From: Conoideocrella luteorostrata
Taxonomy: Eukaryota > Ascomycota > Sordariomycetes > Hypocreales > Clavicipitaceae
Length of the DNA stretch: 64,000 nucleotides
NCBI GenBank assembly: GCA_032433595.1
Contig: JASWJB010000191.1
Coordinates: 1 to 64,000 of the forward strand
Reading direction: 5' to 3'
Part shown: positions 54,440-63,124 of the stretch, one piece after another
Numbering within the stretch: the first letter of the stretch is position 1
How the letters are laid out: the number at the start of each line of letters is the position of its first letter
Notes under the pieces: generated by a model
Database searches by the model: none
What the model was told of the DNA's origin: nothing
Seen by the model: the letters and a program-made list of their open reading frames with translations, nothing else
Made by a program: the position numbers and the translations under genes

Positions 54440-54640
54440 TAACATTCACCCACTATGGTTGGATCGTTAAGTCCTGGAAAGCGCCGGGGAAACAAAGTTT
54501 GGTCAGTGGCAAAGGACAGAGTGCCAGCGTTGTTCCAGGCATCACTACGGGGCGAAGCTTTGCCGGTGAGGCATGCTAAGATCATATTTCTCAAGAAACC
54601 AGGAAAAGGCGAAAAGCTGGAGACTGGCTCTTAAATATGT
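54440..54640 (+). pseudogene. Tad-type LINE reverse-transcriptase fragment
   Basis: The plus strand reads SWKAPG, then after a frame change KVWSVAKDRVPALFQASL, then HAKIIFLKKPGKGEK. These match, from memory, the N-terminal part of the reverse transcriptase of fungal Tad/I-type non-LTR retrotransposons (a KAPGPDG-like motif followed by a conserved helix and an HAKII-LKKP segment). The catalytic YADD-type box is missing and the frame is lost after about 54,640. It is a scrap of a few dozen codons. Confidence 0.65.
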
Positions 54641-55296
54641 AGAATACCCAGTGAGTGGTAAGTCCGCGGTCGGGTGAAGAGCTATTGGTGAATGCAAGTT
54701 TCCAGGAGGCATTGAGAATTAGTAGTAGAGCTGAGGGAGCGGAAGAGAGACGTGGCTATTGACCCTGGATGCTGGATGACTATAGCTTGCACCGTATTAA
54801 GGAAAACTGGCTGTGCTTTAGCGCTGTCTCGCACTTGGTATATGTCCTTCCACCAGTTACATCAACGACCAAGTCACTTCAGTGAAAGTTGGCACGAAAG
54901 AACAGAGGCACGAGCAGTTAAGCTCTGGTCGTGACCGTGTCGCAACGCGCCGGCGTTAGCGTGGTTTGATGCGAAGCGAGTCCCACAGCGCTTCCGCCAT
55001 AGTGTCCACCTATTGCTTAACTTCAGCCCTCATTCCTGTCAACGCTTGAGTCCTGAACTTACAATGCTGACAAGATAGGCATACGTTTCTCGTTTAATAC
55101 CAGCGTGGTAATTACTTCCGCACAATTCAATAGCCTGAGAACGGCCTGCCAAGGAGGTGAGAGTATGGTAGGCTCAAGATCGGCTCGTTAATCACAGTTA
55201 ATGCCTGTTGACGTGGAGAGTTACCCGAAACTTTCAGCATACCTAATGATTATCCAATGATATTAATTCCTCGAGCACATTGGCCCGCTTAAATGG
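54641..55296. other. Unassigned sequence between LINE and hAT fragments
   Basis: Base composition is balanced but no long frame persists. A 60-codon ORF at 54,752-54,934 matches nothing I know. It may hold further decayed LINE or hAT sequence. Confidence 0.5.
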
Positions 55297-55884
55297 ATGC
55301 ATGCAGTGCTAGCAACACTGTTGCATATACAGAACACGTCAGTTGCTACCATCAGTTGTATATTTACATCAGTTCTTCACGAACCGCTCCGAAAATACTA
55401 CAACCCTTTTCAAGCATACTGTGAGCGCGCTCGATCGGTCTCCAGATGCAATATAGTGAAGGAGGAGATGCCGTCGCCCGACCGCATCAAGGATGTAGAC
55501 GAGCTCGAATTATGGCAGTCATCGTGGGAGGACGGGGACAGCGATATCCGGGACCCAATCTCATACTGGCATGAGCGAAGAAGACGATATCCACGTCACT
55601 CCCGAATGGCGTTGGATTTTCTTACGATTCAACCCATGTCGGCAGAGTGTGAGAGGTTATTTGCCGCGGCAGGACGCATGGTAACACCCCTTCGAAGTCG
55701 ACTTGACGCTGATATTATAGGGATGTGTCAAGTGTTACGATCATGGCTACGGGCGGGAGTGATCGAGGACCTGGATGTAATGCTTCTTCCTGTGGAGAGA
55801 AGTGGTGGTGATGAGCTTGGAGGAAGTATTATGGGCAAAGATAGGCTTGAAGACAAGGAGGCGGGAGAACAAGCATGTACATAG
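55297..55884 (+). pseudogene. hAT-family transposase, C-terminal dimerisation domain
   Basis: An open frame of 195 codons. Residues about 88-150 read DPISYWHERRRRYPRHSR and then ALDFLTIQPMSAECERLF, followed by SRLDADIIGMCQVLRSWL, the typical hAT C-terminal dimerisation region (Dimer_Tnp_hAT), with the W and the SAECERLF block conserved. In this family the domain mediates oligomerisation of the transposase. A complete hAT transposase is about 600-800 residues, so only the C-terminal quarter is present. The BED zinc finger and the catalytic RNase H-like part are missing. The preceding 85 residues are hAT-like but less certain, and the ATG is probably not a native start. The frame itself is not visibly RIP-mutated. 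Confidence 0.85.
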
Positions 55885-55889
55885 GGTGG

Positions 55890-56034
55890 GGATTGTAAGT
55901 CAACGTCAATTTAAGTCCATTCAACTCAATTTGATGGGCAGTTGATCAACGACACTGAGGCATACAGTTGACCAGGTCAACTCAACGCAACGGAGGCATT
56001 CAGTTGATTGAATTGAGTGGTTTGCATCCTTGGC
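55890..56034. repeat. Probable hAT 3' subterminal repeats
   Basis: Downstream of the transposase remnant the words CAACTCAA, GTTGATC, GTTGACC and GTTGATTGAATTGAG recur in both orientations within 120 bp. Clustered short subterminal repeats of this kind are transposase-binding sites in hAT elements. The terminal inverted repeat and 8-bp duplication were not located. Confidence 0.45.
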
Positions 56035-56035
56035 A

Positions 56036-56225
56036 TGTTACGGATCACAGTGAGCCGGTTACAGATTCTGAACCCTGGAGATGTTGTGAGACGACCCTCC
56101 GGCTCCGATGACGGAATTCCTAGATAGTGACCATATATAAGAAGAGGTCTAATTTCTCGTCAATTAGTTAGAATACAAGGACAATTCCTTTGCATTCAGA
56201 CATCCATAGCTGCTCACTTGTGACA
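56036..56225. repeat. LTR remnant related to the two solo LTRs at 61.3 and 62.3 kb
   Basis: Begins TGTTACGG and ends GCTGCTCACTTGTGACA, the same 3' end as the solo LTR at 61,327-61,680. It also shares the block CGTCAATTAG.TAGAA. A TATATAA lies at about 56,135. No matching flanking 5-bp duplication was found (left TGGCA, right GGTAC), so the left limit is uncertain. Confidence 0.55.
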
Positions 56226-56277
56226 GGTACCTTGACACTAATCCCCGCCACGACACACAGCCACAAGGCATCAACGA

Positions 56278-56463
56278 GCAATTGCGGACAAGGTCACGTG
56301 GCCACCCCAGCGCGCCTCTTCCATAAGGCGCGCTCAGGGGCATTTCCTCTTCCTCTTCTTCTCTTAGATAACCCAGATCAGACGAATTGAATTGTTTTGC
56401 TTCTTGTTTTGCTTCACCTTCCGGTATCGATACCTTCGTCACCCGAAGCCCCTGCTTCCTACA
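56278..56463 (-). repeat. Dispersed repeat, inverted copy (left arm beside ERG12 fragment)
   Basis: About 186 bp, the inverted counterpart of 57,061-57,242 at roughly 85-90% identity by eye. Read on the minus strand it starts TGTAGGAAGCA. It includes GGTATCGATACCGG, a purine-rich tract, a stem AGCGCGCC/GGCGCGCT (56,309-56,316 and 56,327-56,334) and CACGTG at 56,295-56,300. The TG start suggests an LTR, but no partner LTR or duplication was found. Confidence 0.8.
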
Positions 56464-56566
56464 TAACCACCGTAGCCTGGCCTTATACCCGAGCCTCCTG
56501 ATTCTTCTGTCATCCCGCAGGCAGTTCAATCACCGATTCTTCATAGGCATCACAGTCCAATACCAT

Positions 56567-57060
56567 GGAGAGAAAAGTATTATCCCTAAGGGCTCCTCCA
56601 TTTATGGTATCTGCACCAGGGAAAGTTATCGTCTTCGGCGAATGAGCCGCAGTTTTTGGCAAGCCAGTAGTTGCCGCAGCCATTTCGCTAAGATCCTACC
56701 TCCTTGTCACTACCCCTCTCCAAGTCCCAACGCATTGTCACTGTTAATTTCAGGGATATTGGCCTGAATCATACGTGGGTGATCGATGATCTGCCTTGGG
56801 AACCCTTTAATTATGCCTCCAAGAGAAAGTTCTACTAATCTGTCGTTGACTATCTTGACTCAGACTTACTCAATGCTATTACGCCGCACGCGGAAGCCGT
56901 ATCCAGAGACCTTCCAGAGAAGCAGCAGAAAATATACGTATAATTTGCCACTGCATTTCTATACCTCTTTCTTTCTCTAGGCTCCTACGCCATAGATTCA
57001 CATATACCCTTTGTTCCATGATCCCAATTAATGCAGGCCTGGGCATTAGTGCCAGCACTT
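56567..57060 (+). pseudogene. ERG12: Mevalonate kinase (ERG12) N-terminal fragment, broken
   Basis: The plus strand from ATG 56,567 reads APPFMVSAPGKVIVFGE (nucleotide-binding N-terminus of GHMP kinases), then a stop, then AAISLRSYLLVTT. After a frame change come VTVNFRDIGLNHTWVIDDLP and AVSRDLPEKQQKIY, then FATAFLYLFLSLG. After another frame change come FTYTL and MIPINAGLGISAS, equivalent to the conserved P-loop-like PxxxGLGSSA motif. Mevalonate kinase phosphorylates mevalonate in the isoprenoid/ergosterol pathway. Only the first third or so of the usual ~450-residue protein is present, with in-frame stops and at least two frameshifts, so it is a gene fragment. It ends exactly where the right repeat arm begins. 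The functional ERG12 must lie elsewhere. Confidence 0.85.
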
Positions 57061-57242
57061 TGTAAGAAGCACAGGGCTTCGGGTGACGAGGGTATCGATA
57101 CCGGAAGGTGAAGCAAAACAATGTGCAAAACGATTCAATTCATCTAATCATATCTAAGAGAAGAAGAAGAGGAGGAATGCCCCCGAGCGCGCCGTATAAA
57201 AGAGGCGCGCTAGGGTGGCCACGTGACCTTGTCCGCAATTGC
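57061..57242 (+). repeat. Dispersed repeat, direct copy (right arm beside ERG12 fragment)
   Basis: Starts TGTAAGAAGCA and contains GGTATCGATACCGG. A stem AGCGCGCC/GGCGCGCT (57,186-57,193 and 57,204-57,211) has TATAAAA in the loop, and CACGTG follows at 57,220-57,225. The similarity to the copies at 57,553 and 60,951 may extend to about 57,271 (ATTCCAACA). The 80-codon minus ORF at 56,879-57,121 is a shadow spanning the junction. Confidence 0.8.
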
Positions 57243-57552
57243 TATACTTAACGAGAGATTCCAACAATAACGTAACAAAGTGTCATCTATGCACCCGGGT
57301 GCAGTTGGGCCTGAACGACGCGAACGAGAAGTGATCAGGCATCTTCCAAACGGTGCAGCATTTCACTTCGCTGGCTTCTGGCACACTTTCAGTACACAAG
57401 AGTAGCACGATGCTTCTGATTGGAGGTTCAATCTCCCTGCATGTGCGGGTTTTCCACGCTGACAGCGTCTCCAGCCGCAATGTTTACGTATTCGAACGAA
57501 CGAGAATACTTACACTATAGGTTGCATAGGGGTTGTGCAATGATCTAGATCA
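57243..57552. other. Spacer with a 14-bp palindrome
   Basis: Balanced composition. TGCACCCGGGTGCA near 57,292 is a perfect 14-bp palindrome. A 65-codon minus ORF (57,283-57,480) matches nothing I know and is not supported as a gene. Confidence 0.5.
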
Positions 57553-57716
57553 TATGCTTCAAAATGCAAAACAATATATTCAATAATCTCCGATGTCTAT
57601 CTAAGAAGAGGAAGCAAGTCAGGAAGAAAGCCCTGACATCGTGGTATAAATACCGCGGTCAGAAGATGACCACGTGACCCGCTCCGTGCTTGTGCTTGAC
57701 GGATGATTCCGACATA
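57553..57716 (+). repeat. Dispersed repeat copy with TATA-centred palindrome
   Basis: Shares GCTTCAAAATGCAAA, TATATTCA, GATGTCTAT, a stem with TATAAATA at its centre (57,634-57,661), CACGTGACC (57,671-57,679), CTCCGTGCTT and a TTCCGACA end with the copy at 60,951-61,118. It is more loosely similar to 57,061-57,242. Confidence 0.75.
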
Positions 57717-58196
57717 CAATACCGTAGATAGCTAGATTCCTCGGATAGTGAGGCTTCCGGTATCATACTAGAAACAAGGGGAATCGAGAGGCCTCACAGG
57801 CAAGAAGAAGAGGGATAAATTGAAGCATTCTGACGGGTCTGTCAGAGGAGGAATTCATAAACTTATCACCATCAATTATCAACAGAGATCATAGTTATCT
57901 ATTGAATTGAATCCATTTCTATCACTGCCGATTTCCACTGTTGCAAATTGCTCTCAAATGCTCATGAAGGCACGTAACGCAACACCATACAAAGCTCAAC
58001 TGTGTTCCCGACAGCTTTATACCCTGCGACATGTAAGGATATTTAAAAAGACAGCGGTTGAGCGCCAAACTTCTAGAAATCTGCTATTGCAGTTCTTCGT
58101 TCTTTTTAAGTCTTAAAATAAGACGCTTTGTACATCTCCACACGTAAAGACTTTCTTCACTTTTCGTAGCCTCCTCTGTAAGCTGTTATCTCAATC
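57717..58196. other. 3' flank of the transcription-factor gene
   Basis: No coding evidence; the 69-codon plus ORF at 57,907-58,116 is not supported. On the minus strand this stretch would hold the transcription-factor 3' UTR, but I could not fix a poly(A) signal. Confidence 0.45.
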
Positions 58197-60603
58197 TCAG
58201 TGTGTCTCGTCGAAAAAGGTAGTATAATCTTTCAACACCATATTGCCCTCAAATTGATCCGCAAGATACTCCGCAGTTGAAGAACTAGGCTCCGATAAAG
58301 CGTGATGGAGATCCACCATGAAGGTTGCCCTTATTCCCCCAGCGATGGCATCAGGGTCCCTATTCTCAAAATCATGTAAAATTCGACGTGCCGCAGCACT
58401 GCATATATCTCCGTTACGTAATGCCATGGACAAAAGGGCCTTTGAAATACCCTCAGCAACGCGCCATGAACGGCTTAGTTTCTGGTAGCCGTACAAGCAG
58501 AGTAGCAGATACGAATACCAATCCTCATCTTTATTATTCTCGAATATAGCATTGGCAACATAAATCAATGCAGTGTGCCATAAGATAGTAACATTAGAAG
58601 AAGAATAATTGAGGCGGTAGTTAACAATGAGTCGCTTGAGGCGCATGGTGGAGTATTCACAAATGGCACTAGGGGTGCAACTAGCATCATTAAATGTTGT
58701 CAAACACTGGTTTCTGTGAGGGCTGTTGTGAACAAATGGGCGAAATATATCGAGAATCGCGGCGTGAAACCAGAGGCTAGTATATAGCTTTAGCAGAATA
58801 TTGGCATATTCTTGAATGTGACAACTCACTGCATAACTTGTACATGATGGCTTTGGCCATGTTGATTCGCGGATAGTTGGGTAGGGAGGCTATTACTCCA
58901 AGCCAGAAGTTCGCGGAATTTGAATTCTGCAAAGGCCATAGAGCCGTGTGAGCCCCAGGGTAAGCGGCCCTGGCTATAGTATACCCAGCTTATTTCGCGC
59001 ACAATAGTCCAAAATCGACAGAGGTATGGGAATGTGTCCCCCATGTACGCTGGCCATGACGGTACCTCCTCAGTATCGTAGAGAGAAGGCCCACCGCTTG
59101 ATGAATCTAGGGTACATCCTTTTGGAATCGAAATACGTGGGGGGGAAATGGGGCAGAGTATTCCCGGCTGATGGTAGAAAATAGACATGAGTCTATATGA
59201 AGTGTTAGTAATGATCATTCAACTTGTCGAGGTTGCGAGATACCGACGTTAGCCAGTTAAAAATGCCCCAAGCAGCATACATGTGCGATGTTTTGGCAGT
59301 TCCAGTAAGATCATCATAGTTCCTGCTTTTCATTTCGTTGACATGCCCTTCGGTACTAAATAGACCCATCCGGCCAGCCATGTTTGCTGCTTCAGTTAGG
59401 TATCTTAATACTGCATGATCTCTGCCTTGCCCCAAATAGCCTAGACATAGAAACTCAGTTGCTGCGAGAACTAGTATTGAATCATCGCATTTATAATATT
59501 CGGCCGTCAAGTGACCTTCTGCTTCCGTGCAGAAATCAATCGCGATATGGTCTGTTTGTGGATCAATGGCACTATACATTTGCTAGTGTCGGTTAGCCAC
59601 ATATTACGATCAAGCAAGGATCTAAGTCATACACAAGCCCAATATAGCAATGAGTTGACCAAGAGCGAAGAGCAATGTTCACTTTGCTCCGAAACAAGAT
59701 CTGAGACAAATAAATCCGGGTCAAAATGCCCAAGCAAAGGGTGATCAGTCTCAAGATATAGCGAAATGCATTTGGCGGCCAGATCATTATCGATGTCGAC
59801 GTTTGTCCAGTAATGAATGTTCAGTTTGTGTAGCCGAGAATCACACAGCTGATGAAATTTCTCGTGCGGTTCTTGGTGTTCATCCCTCATGTTCTCATTC
59901 TCCGGCCTCGCAGGTCGTTGGTCAGACATTGGACTAGATAGATTAGCAATCTTCTGGTAATACATTTACCAATGGCAGCAAAACTGTACTCACATGTCTG
60001 TATAGGAGTCATGCAATGTCGATCCAATCAATCCAAGATATGGTTGCTTTTGGAACAAGTTGGTGTCCCGGTCTCTTGCTCCTGGATAAGCCGTGGGGTT
60101 CTGCGTCCGCCACTCTTGCTGCGTGGCCTGGCCATCATCATCCAATACTGGATTCGCCTCTACATTATCCGCTTCGAGCTGTTTGCATGTCAAGCCCTGC
60201 CGTAACGTGGATAGTATTGTTAATGCGTCAGACTCCTCTTTCAATCCATGTAGATATTGAATAGCTTCTGAAGTTGGCAGCTGCCCGAGAGTCCGAACTA
60301 CTTCAACGACGAGATCTCTCGACTCTTTCGACGGACCTCCTTCGTCCCTATATTCGCACTGATTGGTTTTACCTTGGCAGTTAGAGCAAACAGGTCGCTG
60401 GCCATCACACTGCACGCCCTGTTAGACGATACCTCACAGCAGAAGGAAGAACCTACCCTGATTTTCTTCCGTCGGCAATCATTACATGCCACTGAAACGC
60501 CGATACGGGGTTTCCTCGGTTCCGAGGACTCGAACTCGGTACCGCGCTCCTGCCCCGTGGCTTTCGGGCTCAAAGGGCGGAGCGGGACGTAGCGACGCTC
60601 CAT
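58197..60603 (-). CDS. Zn2Cys6 fungal transcription factor (five exons, one apparent frameshift)
   Basis: Exons on the minus strand: 60,603-60,457, 60,409-59,994, 59,933-59,633, 59,582-59,248, 59,192-58,197. The first three introns (47, 60 and 50 bp) have GT-AG ends and keep phase exactly. The fourth (55 bp) has a TACTAAC branch point but a weak GTCGGT donor. The start gives MERRYVPLRP. The zinc cluster spans the first junction: CNDCRRKKIR joined to CDGQRPVCSNC and C seven residues on, the CX2CX6CX6CX2CX6C spacing of Gal4-type DNA-binding domains. A fungal-specific (MHR) regulatory domain follows, including HMYAAWGIFNWLT joined to LMSIFYHQPG. Predicted length is about 730 residues, usual for the class. 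Near 58,828 the frame must shift by one base, which truncates the C-terminus unless it is an assembly error. Target genes are unknown. Stops are absent elsewhere and there is no RIP signature. Confidence 0.88.
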
Positions 60604-60950
60604 TAATGCTGGTAAGCGAAGGCAGTGGACACACCCCAGAGATATCGTGGAAGCAAGTCATTTAGTGGCGGCACAAAGGTAGAGGTATCGCAAGGCGACC
60701 TTGAGCTTTCGAATGGCGACAAAAGGTGGGACTTCTCGGAGAGCAGTCCGCTAGCCAATGAATGAGCGATAATTGGGTGGAGACTGCTGGGATTCTTGGC
60801 AGCAAGGGCGGTCACATGGGCAAGGCGAAGAAAAAAACTAAATTCTAGTCGCCACGTATCTAAAAATATTACTAGGGTTACTAGTTATTCTTATCAGCTT
60901 TAAGATGTTAACAGTAACTACAAATCCCCTTATAAAGATACGTCAATAGC
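60604..60950 (-). promoter_or_regulatory. Upstream region of the transcription-factor gene
   Basis: Region immediately 5' of the start codon. No convincing TATA box or operator. A 70-codon non-ATG frame (60,603-60,815) ends in a TAA overlapping the start codon, probably by chance. Composition becomes AT-rich at about 60,840-60,950. Confidence 0.4.
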
Positions 60951-61118
60951 TTCAAAATGCAAATACAATATATTCAGAAGTCTCTGATGTCTATGGAAGC
61001 AGAAACAGGTGAGGTGGAAAGCGCTGATATCCTCGTATAAATATCGTGGCCAGAGGGTGGCTACGTGACCTCCTCCGTGCTTCCTATGATGCTTGACGAA
61101 GGGCTCCAACAGCAGGAT
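60951..61118 (+). repeat. Dispersed repeat copy, decayed palindrome
   Basis: Direct copy of 57,553-57,716 (roughly 75-80% by eye): GCTTCAAAATGCAAAT, TATATTCA, GATGTCTAT, CGTATAAATATCGTGG, CTACGTGACC (one change from CACGTG), CTCCGTGCTT and a CTCCAACA end. Confidence 0.75.
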
Positions 61119-61326
61119 TTTATATAGGCATTGGAAAGGACTAGTTTATCGTTACAAGGCGTAAAAGGGTGCCTTTATTTAGAATGCATGAAAACCGCGA
61201 ATCTACTACTGCAATTAAAGCTATCTCTACCAGCAGACAGCACATATTACCATTCCTTATCCTTACAGGGCAATAGTACCTAGAGTAGTGGTATTATATT
61301 AAAGAGCTCAACCCAGAGACCAAGAT
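61119..61326. other. Spacer left of solo LTR
   Basis: No gene or repeat recognised; the AAGAT duplication of the next element occupies 61,322-61,326. Confidence 0.5.
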
Positions 61327-61680
61327 TGTCACAGGAAGCATTCCACAATGATGCACTCAATATCACCGAAAACACACAATGCGACCGGAATTATTCAACA
61401 TCGTCGGAAGCGTTCAAATTCAACAGAATCGTACGACCGGAAGCATTCAATATCGTCAAAATTGAACGATGCCGAGGAATGCGCCCCGCACGAGGAATTC
61501 AACATCACCGGAAACGGACGATATCGACGATATCGTCAGAATCAATGGAATGGAATAAATGCACGAAAAGAGGAATATCGTAGAGATAAATAGCAGCCGA
61601 ATTCCCGTCAATTAGATAGAAATCAAGGACATTTTTTCACTGCCTTAGAGACCGACTTCCGTAGCTGCTCACTTGTGACA
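61327..61680. mobile_element. Solo LTR with perfect 5-bp duplication
   Basis: 354 bp running from TGTCACAGG to CTTGTGACA, so the ends form an inverted TGTCACA/TGTGACA. It is flanked by AAGAT at 61,322-61,326 and AAGAT at 61,681-61,685. No internal region is present, consistent with LTR-LTR recombination. The body has repeated words of the type CGGAAGCATTCAA and AATATCGTC. Small ORFs (81-85 codons) inside it are incidental. Confidence 0.85.
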
Positions 61681-61685
61681 AAGAT

Positions 61686-62249
61686 GGTACTACTATTATT
61701 AGGTTATACTAAAAATAAGGTTAGTCTCACTTCATTAAAACATGTTCATTAGTATGCAAAGTCAATTAGTAGAAAGCGCCTACTAATTCTCAAAGGCCAT
61801 GTGGCTAAAGCTAGCTAGACGGTCATCTGACGACTAGTTAGCCGGTTGTTTTGTACATTGGCGGCGAAATGAAGATCGGTCTCCGGCCAGCTTGGCTCAA
61901 TCAACGGCCCTTCAACCTTAAACATAACGCTATATCCAACTGGCGGCAGAGATAATAAATTAGAGGGACAAGAATAATCAAAATTGCGAAAGAATACTAA
62001 AGCTATTATACGCTGCGGAGGTATCATGGAACCCATTCCTAAGTTGGTCCCACAAGCTTTGCTCGACAGTATTGAGATGATATCAGCGAAAACCACTGTA
62101 AGTGCATTCCACGTCGCAGGACACCAAGCCTATATGCAGGCTGTAACTCCGCGTGGCTTCTTCGCGGGAGCGGAATTAAACTTGTGACTGAAATCGAATC
62201 TAGCAGGAAAGCCTAAAATGTTTTTCTTCCTTGCCATATCAGCGTGCTC
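61686..62249. other. Inter-LTR segment with an unresolved coding-like stretch
   Basis: Two overlapping opposite-strand frames look protein-like: plus 61,984-62,187 (KLVPQALLDSIEMISAKTT, AFHVAGHQAYMQ, TPRGFFAG) and minus 61,815-62,096. The plus reading contains a possible GTAAGT donor at 62,098. I recognise neither product and cannot decide the strand. A decayed gene fragment is plausible. Confidence 0.35.
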
Positions 62250-62254
62250 ACAAC

Positions 62255-62638
62255 TGTCAACCGGAACCACGTAGAATCTCGTGGAATTCAACAAATTCCA
62301 TCAGAATGACGAAAATCTCGATATTTCTCGGAGGCCAAGAAAGGTCTTGCTCCATACAACAATAGAAGGGCTGAAACGAGCTGAAAAGCTAGTCGTAAGC
62401 CCAATTTTCTTGTGAATAGCTTCAATAGGAGACTAGCTTCAGCCACAGAATCCTTCCACAGCCAACGAATAGGAACAATAGGAAATTATCCCAACAGGCC
62501 TAACGGGAATCCGAGATTGATGGCATCAAGAGAGGAACTTCAGGTAGAAATAGTCAAATTCCTCTGCAAATCAGATATGAATAAAGGACAACATTCCACT
62601 ACATGAATCAGAAGGTTATAGCTGCTCATATTGTGATA
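62255..62638. mobile_element. Second solo LTR of the same family with perfect duplication
   Basis: 384 bp from TGTCAACCGG to TTGTGATA (the last bases are a mutated TGTGACA), flanked by ACAAC at 62,250-62,254 and ACAAC at 62,639-62,643. It shares the 3' block TATAGCTGCTCA.TTGTGA with the LTR at 61,327 and the remnant at 56,036. Confidence 0.8.
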
Positions 62639-62643
62639 ACAAC

Positions 62644-63050
62644 TATTTGTCGACTCTTTGCAACTTCTCTGCGTTGCCTCACTTTTCAACTATGCTAAAT
62701 TTCATAGTACAGAAGTCAATTTGAACAGCAGATTGGTCCTTGTACTGACTTATCAAACCGGGTCATTAGACCATCTTATAGTGGAAAGAGAGCGTCTGAA
62801 CCTGCTAATTGCAATCTTGAAACGCTATGCACACAGTGCCAATGTTTGATGCCTTCATAATTCCTTTGATAGCTGGGCCGAATTCAGCAATTGTACGATA
62901 ACTGCTAACATCATCCTCGTCAACAATTAATTTCCACCAAGTGATTTCCAAGTAAAGAAATGTTAAGAGATAAGTACGTAAGTTGACGTCCTGTATCCAT
63001 TACATCTGTGCTTTTATACCCCGCCGCTCACCCAAACTAACAAATAAAAG
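62644..63050. other. Intergenic segment
   Basis: A 63-codon plus ORF (62,658-62,849) has no recognisable domain. Otherwise this is probably the 3' flank of the minus-strand gene to the right. Confidence 0.4.
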
Positions 63051-63054
63051 AATT

Positions 63055-63060
63055 TTTATT
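63055..63060 (-). terminator. Candidate polyadenylation signal
   Basis: AATAAA on the minus strand, about 65 bp beyond the stop codon of the predicted gene at 63,125. Position fits a 3' UTR signal, but the sequence is common in AT-rich DNA. Confidence 0.4.
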
Positions 63061-63124
63061 CACCTTATTTCAATTTTATAAGCTTAAAAAAATCTTCCTC
63101 TCTGACATCATGTCTGCTAATGAA

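Noticed and set aside
56164..56529. 121-codon minus-strand ORF
   Set aside because: It runs across an LTR remnant and the left repeat arm with no recognisable domain.
56387..56767. 126-codon plus-strand ORF as an independent gene
   Set aside because: It spans the left repeat arm and the ERG12 fragment in a frame that does not match most of the ERG12 reading.
60603..60815. Upstream ORF of the transcription factor overlapping its start codon
   Set aside because: It lacks an ATG (opens with GTG), so a regulatory uORF role has no support.
61326..61593. Two 81-85 codon plus-strand ORFs
   Set aside because: Both lie almost entirely inside the solo LTR at 61,327-61,680 and reflect its short internal repeats.
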